Part shown: positions 11,130 to 21,509 of the stretch, one piece after another
Position numbering within the stretch: position 1 is the first letter of the stretch
Layout: every line of letters starts with the position of its first letter
NCBI GenBank assembly: GCA_029931535.1
Contig: JAQPZY010001628.1
Location: forward strand, 4,044,501 to 4,108,500
Length of the DNA stretch: 64,000 bases
Direction: 5' to 3'
Source of the DNA: Margaritifera margaritifera
Lineage: Eukaryota; Mollusca; Bivalvia; Unionida; Margaritiferidae
Program-made: the position numbers and the translations under genes
The notes under the pieces: model-generated
The model's database searches: none
Seen by the model: the letters and a program-made list of their open reading frames with translations, nothing else
What the model was told of the DNA's origin: nothing

Positions 11130-12300
11130 AAACAAACAAACAAAGAAAACAGAAGGCATGGTACCTGTGACTCTTGGCGAGCGTGTTGGCGGGCGTGTTT
11201 AAGACCGTGTCATTTGCAGCTCAATAATATTAAGAAACTGACATTTTCTTGTACATCACCGCCATCTTGCCACGGAGACAGATTAGAGGTGCGTGTCCGC
11301 AGGATAGCTACCCTCCCTCCTCCAGATCAATTAGACTTTTAAATAATGCTGCTTATAGAGGAATTATAAAGTTGATATATCCAAAAATCCAAAAAGTACA
11401 AGCGCGCAGTAAACGTCGTAGAGGGTTTTAACAGACACTGACGGTTGTGTCTCTGGACAACACGATACATCCATTGCAAAATATTTTGTTGTTGTACTGT
11501 GAAATGTTTCATAACGTCCTTGACAGTTAGTATTTATACGATGTGTTACCGAAGGACTAAATGGCGTAAGGTAAGTAATAAACATTTTATTTTGCATCTT
11601 TTTAGTAAATTTAAAAGAATTACAGCCGCTTCAGCGCCTTCGCACTTGTCTGATATGGCCTGCAAATCCGAAGTATAAAGCCAAGAACTGCTAGTGCCAC
11701 TGTCAACCTTTGTTGGAACGACTGCCTGCTGTTCTGCGTGAATTCCAAACCTAACTACAAACAATGTTACCAAAGTCAAAGTTACCAAAGGCACAAAGGC
11801 GTCAATAAGAAAGTACCCGGATGCACATTTTAACCACAATACTTTTTATTTTCTTTTTTTCCTAAAAGTTATCACGCTTTTTTATGTACCCACTCATGGA
11901 ATGACATATCCGCCCTAGAGGGGATGTGAACATAGTATTGAATCTGCCTTGAGAGAAGGCTCGGCTGTCCTAACAGCCCTAGTGGGTGGCTGAGATGGTG
12001 GTACAGTGGGGCGGTCGAAAACGTCTCGTGCAGGTAGTGGTACAGAGGGCTGGTCCATGGGCTTTGTAGGTGGTGATCCAGGGGTAAACAGAGAGTTGAT
12101 GATTGGGCGAAAACATCCATAGTGCCTTCTCTCACAACCCTCCCCCCTCCCCCGAATCTTTGCAAAAGAGCCAAACGTTCATCCGGCAGTACCATATTAT
12201 ATTTTGTATCTGTAAACACAAACATATATAAATGCCTAAATATTTTTTAAAATAAAAATTATATTTAAAAAAATACAGTTTTGATGCGGCCTCAATGGGG
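11130..12300. other. No gene recognised
   Basis: Short overlapping ORFs on both strands show no family resemblance. A (CAAA)n run lies at 11127-11145. GTAAGT at about 11571 followed by a T-rich stretch ending in TTTTTAG near 11605 resembles splice signals, but no supported exon flanks it. Confidence 0.4.
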
Positions 12301-12304
12301 TTGG

Positions 12305-12395
12305 GGGGAGGACCTGCGCTGGTGCAGTGATTAGCGTGCCGGACTCGCAACAAGATGGGGTGCGGATTCGAATTCTAGTATCTGATCAGCCTTGG
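12305..12395 (+). mobile_element. tRNA-derived SINE head
   Basis: The segment shows a polymerase III type-2 internal promoter. A tRNA-like A-box region (GTGCAGTGATTAGCGTGCC) is followed about 30 bp later by a B-box-like GGATTCGAATTC, close to the GGTTCGANTCC consensus. The following sequence (GTCAAGACACTGTACTCATT) matches the body of the minus-strand SINE at 40.7-40.9 kb (GCAAGACACTTTACTCAAAT). The SINE body is therefore present here but runs into a tandem array. Confidence 0.7.
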
Positions 12396-12840
12396 TCATC
12401 TGCCGTGGTGTGTCTCTGGTCAAGACACTGTACTCATTTGGCTTGGCATGACATAACCTTCATGTTGTTATCTGCCGTGGTGTGTCTCTGCTCAAAACAC
12501 TGTACTCATTTGGCTTGGCATAACATAACCTTCATGTGGTCATCTGCCGTGGTGTGTCTCTGGTCAAGACACTGTACTCATTTGGCTTGGCATGACATAA
12601 CCTTCATGTGGTCATCTGCCGTGGTGTGTCTCTGGTCAAGACACTGTATTCATTTGGCTTGGCATGACATAACCTTCATATGGTCATCTGCCGTGGTGTG
12701 TCTCTGGTCAAGACACTGTACTCATTTGGCTTGGCAAGGCTTAACCTTCATGTGGTTATGTGCCGTGGTGTTTCTCTGGTCAAGACACTGTACTCATTTG
12801 CTTGGCATGACATAACCTTCATGTGGTTATGTGCCGTAAA
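12396..12840 (+). repeat. 72-bp tandem array derived from the SINE body
   Basis: Six full copies plus a partial one. CTGCCGTGG (GTGCCGTGG in the last full copy) falls at 12400, 12472, 12544, 12616, 12688 and 12760, exactly 72 bp apart, with a last GTGCCGT at 12831 (71 bp). The unit includes the SINE-body segment CAAGACACTGTACTCATTTG. Because 72 is a multiple of three and the unit has an open frame, a 162-codon ORF (12327-12815) runs through it; this looks like a by-product of the period, not a gene. Confidence 0.9.
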
Positions 12841-13395
12841 GCACAAACAAACAATAAATGAATTATACACAATTGAATTCGCTCGACACAAACACACTGT
12901 TAAGACGAATTTCCGCTGAATGCGAATACAAAGACCGCGTTCCTTACATCTAGATAAGATATCTGCAACTGAGACGAGGTCACTTCTAAAATGTAAAATG
13001 TAGGATTTAATATAATATATACAACCATTGTTACTGCGGTTATTTAATGTTGAAAGTGATCTTAGAAAGCTAACAAACATTTTTTTACGAATAATAATAG
13101 ACAATGTTAAAGTTGGCTGGGCAATTGAATCCAGGGGAAAAATCCTTCTAGCATCCTAAACGCTTACACGCAACCTGCACAGACAACCTTGTTATTGGTA
13201 GTTATTTTATTTATTATTTTCTTCTAATAGCTGATGTTGTCGGAAATAATAACTCTGGAAAGATTGTTCCCTTCCATGGCTCTCATTAGATTTTGCATTT
13301 CTCTGACGTCATATCATCTTGTGCATCTTGTTTGAAAAGCGTAGAAGATGCAGTTTGCTAATAGTCAACTGTTTATCAACCAGTCTGATTCGTGT

Positions 13396-13454
<59 letters not shown>

Positions 13455-14380
13455 TTTTGTGCAATATTGTATCGTACTAAAATATTCTAGGGTCATGCAT
13501 CTCATTTAAGGAACACCCCTAATGAACCAAATACAAACTATTCAAAAATAAAAGTAGTCTATCACCATAATTATGGCTGAAATTTTATAATATAGCCCAA
13601 CCCTATTTTCCTTCAAAAAGTTCACCATGAATTAAGTGCAATAATTTGACTACAAATACTTTAATGCACATGAAAAACATATTTGTAGCATGGCATTGCT
13701 CTTTACAAATACACGTGGGACCCCTTACTAAAAGAAATACTTTTAAAATTAAAAGTGTAGCATTAAATACAGAGAGAAAGCCCCCAGATGTAGGAAAGCA
13801 ATTTATATGCTCCTGTTACAGCTTATGTAACAGAGATATAATACCAGATGTTTTTAATTTAATCTTGACTGAAGATAATTTTCTTATAATCTACATAATG
13901 CATATATTTTAATTTGCCATAATCCATTAAGTTTATAATCTAATTTACAAACTCCCACCAGCGGTGATAATGTCCATATATGAGTTGTAACAAATAAGAC
14001 TATTGCAAGTGTACTGTTTCTTACGTGACTATATATATGAGAAGCATCAATAATTAACCGGTGTTAGATTGTATAATAGAAAACCAGGTTTGTAACTCCA
14101 TTTAAATTAATATATATATAACTTGACAAAGGTGACAGAAATTAAACATTAAATGACAGACATGAAATACGTGAAACTATACAAGCCATTCAGAACCCAA
14201 ACATCTATAATAATCACCATTGCATGATATTCATTCACATTTTGATTTATAAAAAAAACTCGAAATTTGCAAAAATAATTTCTTGGGTTCTCATTTTACG
14301 AAACAAGTACGACTTCGTTAATTGTATATGAAAGGTCATTTTGAAAGAGAGCAAGTAAATATCTAACATGTATACGTTAA
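12841..14380. other. AT-rich stretch with (TTTA)n microsatellite and a diverged dispersed repeat
   Basis: A (TTTA)n tract spans about 13395-13458. Sequence at about 13660-13960 resembles 23375-23660: both carry CATGGCATTG, then AATACACTTGGGACC- or AATACACGTGGGACC-like text, then ACTAMAAGAAA. No gene is recognised. Confidence 0.5.
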
Positions 14381-14386
14381 ACAGCG

Positions 14387-14806
14387 TTCAGCCATAATCT
14401 TCTGTATCTTTATATATTTAAATGAAAATCTACTCGCTGTATCTTTATATATTTAAATGAAAATCTACTCGTTGTATCTTTATATATTTAAATGAAAATC
14501 TACTCGCTGTATCTTTATATATTTAAATGAAAATCTACTCGTTGTATCTTTATATATTTAAATGAAAATCTACTCGTTGTATCTTTATATATTTAAATGA
14601 AAATCTACTCGTTGTATCTTTATATATTTCAGCCATAATCTACTCGTTGTATCTTTATATATTTCAGCCATAATCTACTCGTTGTATCTTTATATATTTC
14701 AGCTATAATCTACTCGTTGTATCTTTATATATTTCAGCCATAATCTACTCGTTGTATCTTTATATATTTCAGCCATAATCTACTCGTTGTATCTATATAT
14801 ATTTAA
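14387..14806. repeat. 35-bp minisatellite with two variant blocks
   Basis: About 12 copies of a 35-bp unit containing TGTATCTTTATATATTT and AATCTACTCGT. The first half of the array carries the variant AAATGAAAATC between these words. From about 14629 the units switch to CAGCCATAATC, and the final copy returns to the first variant. The unique sequence just before the array (TTCAGCCATAATCT) matches the second variant. Confidence 0.9.
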
Positions 14807-14894
14807 ATGAAAGAACCGTCTTATATTATACAAGTTGAATATACCTTATTGTCTAGAACGAGTTAGTTGCCGACCTACTCAACGCTATACATCC

Positions 14895-14937
<43 letters not shown>

Positions 14938-14938
14938 C
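14895..14938. repeat. (TA)n(TG)n microsatellite
   Basis: Compound dinucleotide run, TA followed by TG. Confidence 0.95.
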
Positions 14939-15339
14939 TGTATGTCTGTTCTGTGTCTATGTGTATCACACACGCATTGACCTGAACATTGGTGATTAAA
15001 CACATACTAAATAAGGTGTGGATGTAAAACAGTTAGTTGGGGACACATACATATAAAACCTGACGCAAAAAAAGGGAAAGATTAACTACATTTACTGTGA
15101 CTTTTATGTATTATTTCGCTAAAGGTACTATGTTATTGCGTTTCCCGAGATCAGTGACCATGTTTCACACTATGAAACCAATGGAACATAAAAATTAGCA
15201 AGATACTTCTTTGATATTTTATTTAAGAAATCATAATACAGGCTGTTCCCGTTACAAACCAAATGTTTATTTCCCCGTCATTGAAACAAGTAGGAGTCAA
15301 GAATTCTTCTTGGCTTTTGCGTTTAATGTTTGTTTTGTG

Positions 15340-15420
15340 GATGCAAATTGTTTCTGCCAATGACGAAGAGATTTGTTTAGTTCGAAACGTTGGGAAACTG
15401 TTTTCTATTTGCGTTGTTAT
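15340..15420 (+). mobile_element. Possible Penelope-like 3' tail
   Basis: GACGAAGAGATTTGTTTAG followed by TTCGAAACGTTGGG resembles the 'GA(A/G)GAAG...TCGAAACGT' tail found after the GIY-YIG domain in many Penelope-like elements. A similar tail occurs at 18130-18170. No coding remnant precedes this one, so confidence is low. Confidence 0.35.
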
Positions 15421-15433
15421 AAATTTTTTTGAC

Positions 15434-15435
<2 letters not shown>

Positions 15436-15499
<64 letters not shown>
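15436..15499. repeat. (TA)n microsatellite
   Basis: 64-bp uninterrupted alternating AT run. The Ile-Tyr-rich open frames across it are artefacts. Confidence 0.97.
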
Positions 15500-15503
<4 letters not shown>

Positions 15504-15695
15504 CATCCCACATGACTTTTAAAGTGTTGGTATAAAGCAATACTGTTCAACATTAGAATATTGCTTCTATGCACTCTAGATCAGTGGTTAAATCCCACTT
15601 ATTTATCATTATTAAAATAGAAAAAAATAAACGGAAAAATGTATAATCCGTGTTTTCTAATGAATTAAACATGTCACACCATTTAGTCGAGATCA

Positions 15696-15698
<3 letters not shown>

Positions 15699-15748
<50 letters not shown>

Positions 15749-15764
15749 GTCTCTCTCTCTCTCT
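15699..15764. repeat. (CT)n microsatellite
   Basis: CT-dinucleotide tract with a few GT interruptions. A second short C-run plus (CT)n lies at 15884-15911. Confidence 0.97.
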
Positions 15765-16889
15765 GGATCTATGATGGTAAAACTGACCGACTAATCGACC
15801 AACAGGGACACTTTCGCATGGACAATAAAAACATCAGCATTGTCAGTCGACGCCCGCCCTCCCCTTAACCCCACTCCCACCCGACCCCCCCCCCCCCTCT
15901 CTCTCTCTCTAATGGTTGGTCAGCCAGCATGTCAGTTTTACCTCAGTGGCTCCATCATCCATCGTTACACGCTACGGGCGAAAATGCTTGAAAAACGAGC
16001 GGAGCTGATTTTCGCCTGTGGCATACTACGATATCTCTGGGCCGATTATGGCAAAACTCACAGACCGACCAATGGTCAGTAGCAAAGGTAAGTCAAGCAT
16101 GATAATGACTTAGATCAACTGTAACAAAATTGAAATGTTTGAATTACTTCTTGTTGGGTCATCATTTCGCTTAGCCTATTCCCAACTCGTTTCAATCAAC
16201 TCATGGGTGATTGAATGGCCGCGCGTTCACTGTTCGAAAGGTTTGCCATGCATGTTTGTAGTTGTCTTCCTGTTTCATTTAAACCAACATTCATATTTAA
16301 ATCATAAATGTGTCTTTTATTTATTTAATCAATATGAATAAGTAGAAGCTCAAAAAAGAAGCGAATTATCAATTCCCAAATAGTATTATGAATAGCTACA
16401 ATATCTGCAGAACTGCACTTTGTAGCGACACACTGAGCAGGGATGTGAAGAGTTCACTTTCTCCATTAATACACAGTTACCTGTAGTCAATCTTAACTCC
16501 GCTGGAAACGCAAATACGTGTATGTGGTATACATTAAAAATATATATAGTATGTATCTTTGAGATACCACTCGTATATATATATATATAAGTTCCTTCTT
16601 TATCAATTGTAACTCGACAGGTATATAAAATGTGACGTCGACTGCACAGTCCTTTTCCGTATATAAATCGCGCTGCCCCCGGTCGGAATATCTATATAAG
16701 TCCTACACTGAGTGAGGTGAGTTACTGTATATTGCACAAAAGAATCGAAACCCATTCGGTATAACGCATATTTCAAGATGGAAATATAGACACTGGCTGG
16801 CATTGCAAACCAACAGACTCCCATCAATAAATTGTACTTACCAGCTGTCATCCCTCATCCTATATAATGTAATCATCTACTTTCTGATT

Positions 16890-17640
16890 CATATCTGCTC
16901 AAACGAGACTACGCTCAATAAAAGATATAGGGAATTCAAACGGTGCTTAAAAAGAAGTGGATACAAGAACACAACAATAGATCCAGCAATAGAAAAATAA
17001 ACCTAAGGTAATTGACCAAAGAAATCTCCTCATATACAAATCTAAGACTGTCAACAACCGTATCCGTTTCATAACAACATATAACCAAGATGCCCCAAAC
17101 ATAGGTCAAATTGTCCAAGGAGACTGGCACATAATTGACTCATCTGTACGTCTAAAGGAACCACCTATGGTGGCTTAACGACGACCAAAAGGCTTAAAAC
17201 CACCTTGTGCGTGCCCAATTGAATTCAAAGCATAGTACGGAAGCAGGGACATACATATGTATTGTTGTCTAATCTCTCAGCAAATGCCACAGAATACTAC
17301 TTTCAAGAGTTTATCAACAGGAATATTTTAAAACATCAACCAACAGTTAGGATGTGTCGACCTAACATACAAGAGTTGTGCCATTCAATATGTTGACGAA
17401 ACAGCTGTCTTATAAAAAAGAGCGAACTATCACAAAAGCGGTATCATAAACAAGGCCAAAAAAAAAAAAACGCGAAATACGCCAAACCATTTCAGCTCAA
17501 CTGTGCAGTCCCTTGAAATGATGCCCGTTGAGTCATATAAAAGATGGACTGACAGTGATCATGGCCATAAAGAGAAAACTGGATACTTCAGATGTGAATT
17601 TGGCTTAAACGAACAAATCTAGTCCAAAAGAGTTCTGTTT
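16890..17640 (+). pseudogene. Penelope-like retroelement remnant (RT C-terminus, possible GIY-YIG start)
   Basis: The first frame ends at 17000 with KRYREFKRCLKRSGYKNTT followed by IDPAIEK. After a frameshift come RIRFITTYNQDAPNIGQIVQ, GDWHIIDSSVRLKEPPMVA and RRPKGLK. This order (RGY-like helix, F-TTYN, I-I-W, then a PP-RRP-L block) is typical of the reverse-transcriptase C-terminus and linker of Penelope-like elements, which copy themselves by target-primed reverse transcription. Further on, DLTYKSCAIQYVDETAV resembles the start of a GIY-YIG nuclease (IQC..C..YVGET), but the key Gly is not preserved. Multiple stops and shifts make it inactive, and the 5' RT core is absent. A tail motif follows at 18130. 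The nearest clade is not determinable by eye. Confidence 0.6.
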
Positions 17641-18127
17641 AACCCACCGTGTGTCAGTCTCTAGTCTGTCAGTTTGCTCCGCATTAACTTCTTCTGGTAA
17701 CACCAGGTTATTATTATTATTATTACGTCTATCCACTACCTTCCCTTGTATACAAATACGTTCATACCATTGTTTCTTGTATTATAACTTCTATCTGAGA
17801 TGTAAACCTAGAAGCAAAATGAAATGCATCGCAACAGACGGCGCCCTATCAAACTCGATCTCCTTGCAATGACGTGGATAAATAGGTCACGCCAAGAAGT
17901 ATAACGATATAGTGATGATGGTTTGAAATAAAGTTTGCTGTCCTTGTTGCATATAATAGTTCACTTTCCAGTATTGTAGTTATTTCTTTTGTTATTTTCT
18001 TCTTTTACTTTAGTTTAGCCTCTTCATTACTCTGAATAATTTGGTTCGCTGTGCCAAAATATAAAATATTTATTGTTCTACGTGTGTTACTCGTTGTGTA
18101 TCGGGGTCTCTATGCAATGTTATTTAT

Positions 18128-18172
18128 TATCCCCTGAGGAAGAACCTTGAGCTAGATCGAAACGTCCAGCGA
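18128..18172 (+). mobile_element. Penelope-like 3' tail motif
   Basis: CCCTGAGGAAGAACC...GATCGAAACGTCC resembles the conserved post-GIY-YIG tail of Penelope-like elements and lies about 0.5 kb downstream of the coding remnant on the same strand. Confidence 0.5.
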
Positions 18173-18578
18173 TTTAAGTTTTCCTCCATTAGCCGATCCT
18201 TGTTAATTCCATTACATCCAAGGTTTCAATTATATGTTTTAAATTGAAATTTGAGATGCATTTGGTTGTCCATAAAATAGTTTATTTTAAATTGAGTTAA
18301 TAAACTGAAGAAATGAATGATTGAATTAATTAGTTAAATCGATTTAAATTTTAATTAAATAATAGTTCTATATTGGCCACTCTATACTTAACTAAAGTAG
18401 TTTCTGAACGTCGCACAAAATATGTCTGGTTATTGAATTGCGGAAGTTTTATGGTTTATTCCTTTCTTTTTGTGACATACCGGAAGAAAGAAACACTATT
18501 TGATCACAAGGAAGGAATACATATCCATGCATCATGCAAGAATTACAGTCCCATCAAACCCTGAACAATATTAAGTTT

Positions 18579-18714
18579 TCTCAGCATAAATGTCATGCAT
18601 TATCTGGTTGTGTCTCAGCATAAATGTCATGCATTATCTGGTTGTGTCTCAGCATAAATGTCATGCATTATCTGGTTGTGTCTCAGCATAAATGTCATGT
18701 ATTATCTGGTTGTG
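18579..18714. repeat. 34-bp tandem repeat, 4 copies
   Basis: Four nearly identical copies beginning TCTCAGCATAAATGTCATG and ending TCTGGTTGTG. Three carry GCATTA and the last GTATTA. Confidence 0.93.
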
Positions 18715-18719
18715 GTATT

Positions 18720-19534
18720 CTTTTGCTGATACATTTTAAAATTTAAAAAAACGGTGTTACCAAAAACAACGTATGTACTGGCATCTCAAAATACATGATA
18801 GAGTTCTAAAAAGCCAGCCTACATTTTGAGAAACAACTGCTAAATTATTAAAACAGCTACATTTAATATGCAGTCAAAATATAGTCGAGAGTTATTGTTT
18901 TTTTTTTTTTTTTTTTTTTTCCTTTTATTTTCTATGAGTATTTTATGATGTACCTCCATACTACCTGACAACACAAATTATATGAAACCATGGTAGCAGA
19001 CTACTAAGTAATTTCAACGGACCACGCAAAAATACAACAATAATTAATATTCCGCTTTGGTTGGAAGGTCAGAATATTAAAGAAAATAGCAAGTCCTAAA
19101 AGGACAATGACCTCATACAATGTACTACATGTCTCAACCCTAAAGCATACATCATTGAAATGTGTTTTAACCCTGAATTAAATTGCATAAATCAATATAA
19201 AAAAATAGAGAATGCGTAAAAATAAGATTAGACCGAATTATAAAATTAACAGTTTTGTTTTCCGCGTTTATTCAGGATACATTTCATCGTACATTTTGTT
19301 TCCAGCGGGGAGGCAGTAAGTAACAATATGACAAATTATATGACAGACAGCCATATGTACCAGTAAACGCAATACGATCCATTCTCAGGTTTACCTACAT
19401 ATAGGTTGTTGATAATTGTCGATGATCCACAAATTTCAAAATTTCATTACGTACACAGTTTTTTAAAATTCTTTTACCTTAAACAGTTTTTAAAAATTAT
19501 TTTACCCTAAAAAAAAATGCCCTTGCTGATAGTT
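18720..19534. other. AT-rich, no gene recognised
   Basis: Holds a poly(T) tract at 18898-18920. No coding or RNA signal is recognisable. Confidence 0.5.
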
Positions 19535-21505
19535 AATTTTCATTCATTTATCCCGTAACCTTGCTGGTCGTAGGGGCGCCACTGACGACTTTGCGACAAT
19601 CTCTCTCCATTGTGCCTTGTTCTCCACTGCTCTTTGGGACTTTGCAAAGTCCATGCCTGTCAACTCTTTGATATCGCCTTCCCATCTCTTCTTCTGTTTG
19701 CCTCGTTTTCTCTTTCCTCTCACTGTGCCCTATAGGATTGTCCTTGACAGGCCAGTTGAGCGTGAGACGTGACCATACCATCTTAGTTTGCGTTTCTTTA
19801 CAGTGGTGAGCAGATCTTCATAAGGTCCAATTACACCTTGGATCTTAGTGCACACCTCCGCATTAGAGACGTGGTCTAAGTATGAGATTTTCAGGATCCT
19901 TCGATAACATCTCATCTCTAAAGCATCAATTCTTCTCTCTAATTCTGCTGTTAGGGTCCATGTCTGACGTGCATATAGGAATATGGACATGCTTGATACT
20001 GGACCCAAGCGTGATGTTGCTGTCTTTCCAAATAGGCTTCAGCCTAGCCAGAGCAGTTTTTGTCTGCTCAATCCTGGAAAGAACCTCAGGTTTTAAACCT
20101 TCATCAGAGACGATAGCACCTAGGTACTTGAAGCTTGTTATTGTGCCCAGCATCTGTCCATTCACTCTTATTTCCTTTTGGATGCCAATCGGGTTGTTTG
20201 TCATTAGGTTTGTCTTTTCAGCGTTGATCTCCATGCCATATCTTAGTGATGCTTGATTGAGACGGTTCACTAACGTTTCCATTTCTTCTTTATCTCCTGC
20301 TAAGCCATCGATATCATCAGCGAAGCGCAGGTTGGTGATTGTTCTGCCTCCAACACTGACACTGCCCTCATGGTCTTCCAAGGTGTCGGACATGATCCTT
20401 ACCAGGTAGATGTTGAAGAGAGTGGGTGAGAGAAGGCACCTCTGTCTGACTTCGACTGTCGTTCTGAACCAGTCTCCTATGTTGCCATTGACGAGAACTG
20501 TACTAGTCGCCTTGTCACACAGGATTTCTATAGTGCGGATTAGTTTTGCGTTTATGTTGTATATCCCCGCATGGTGGCCCACAAGGCTGCATGCGATACC
20601 TTGTTGAAAGCCTTCTTGAAGTCAATGAAGACATGATAGATGTTCTGTTGATGCTGGAGATATTTTTCACAGAGGATTCTAAGATTGAAGATCTGTTCTG
20701 TAGTACTACGTCCTGCTCTGAAACCTGCCAGTTCTTCCACAATGATGTGCTCTGCTTGGGGTTTCAGTCTGTTGAGGATGATCTTAAGCATAACATTGCT
20801 TGGGTGACTGATGAGACTGATTGTTCGGTAGTTCTGGCACAGTTGTAGATTCACTTTTTTAGGAAGAGTCACGATCAGAGACTGGGTCCATGGGTGGGCC
20901 ATTCTCCTGTTTGCCAGATTTGGTTGCAGATTGTTGTGAGGACATCTATCATGGAAGTTCCTCCTGCTTGAACAAGTTGTTCTGGTATATTGTCTACCCC
21001 AGCTGACTTCCCCTTCTTTAGTGCCTTTACTGCAGCCTCTACTTCGTCCCTGAGGATCGGGTGGTCAACCTCTGTTGTGGTCAGAAGTACGTTTAGTACA
21101 GCTTGGTCTCCAGAAGTCTCCTGGTTGTAAAGGTCCAAACAGTATTCCGTCCATCTGTTAAAAATGTCTTGGTTTTCTGTCAGACTCTTACCAGCCTTGT
21201 CCTGAATCGTATTAGATCTCCCCTGTTTCTCTGTTGTCAGGTCTTTCACCAACTGGTATGACCTTTTACTGTCATTCTGGTTCAGGCTTTCCTCGACTTC
21301 CTTGCATTGGTCCTCTAACCAGCTTTCTTTTGCTTTCTTTATGCTCTTCTTAATCCTGTTGTTAATCTCATTGTTTTATTTGCTCTTTCATGGTCTCCTC
21401 GCTTACTCCTCAGTTTTCTCCTCACAACGCAGAGGTCGAGGATATCTGCTGTGACCCAAGGTTTCTGTATTCTATGATGCTTGCCAAGGATCTGCTGAAA
21501 GTGTA
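19535..21505 (-). pseudogene. LINE (non-LTR retrotransposon) reverse transcriptase, 5'-truncated and frameshifted
   Basis: Read on the minus strand from about 21500, the pieces form one LINE ORF2. First is a pre-RT linker (WVTADILDL, then KKAKESWLEDQCKEVEE). RT motifs follow: KKGKSAGVDNIPEQL, NYRTISLISHPSNVMLKI, motif A YHVFIDFKKAFNKV, motif B CLLSPTLFNIYL, and motif C FADDI within LRFADDIDGLAGDKEE, so both catalytic aspartates are kept. The C-terminal domain includes LERRIDALEMRCYRRILKIS and KKRKLRWYGHVSR. At least four frame changes separate the pieces (near 20890, 20570, 19970 and 19760). No endonuclease domain is visible upstream. Past the last stop the strand ends in GGGATAAATGAATGAAAA, an ATGA-type tail common in RTE-like LINEs. 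I lean to an RTE/CFDP2-like clade but this is not proven. Confidence 0.85.
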
Positions 21506-21509
21506 CACG

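Noticed and set aside
11540..11680. Possible intron (GTAAGT ... TTTTTAG)
   Set aside because: No open frame or known motif on either side supports exons.
12327..12815. 162-codon ORF, apparently a repeat protein
   Set aside because: Its length comes from a 72-bp tandem array derived from a SINE; no start context or domain supports translation.
15223..15574. ORFs rich in Ile-Tyr on both strands
   Set aside because: They are translations of the (TA)n microsatellite; the same happens at 30.1, 33.4, 48.3, 50.6 and 58.0 kb.
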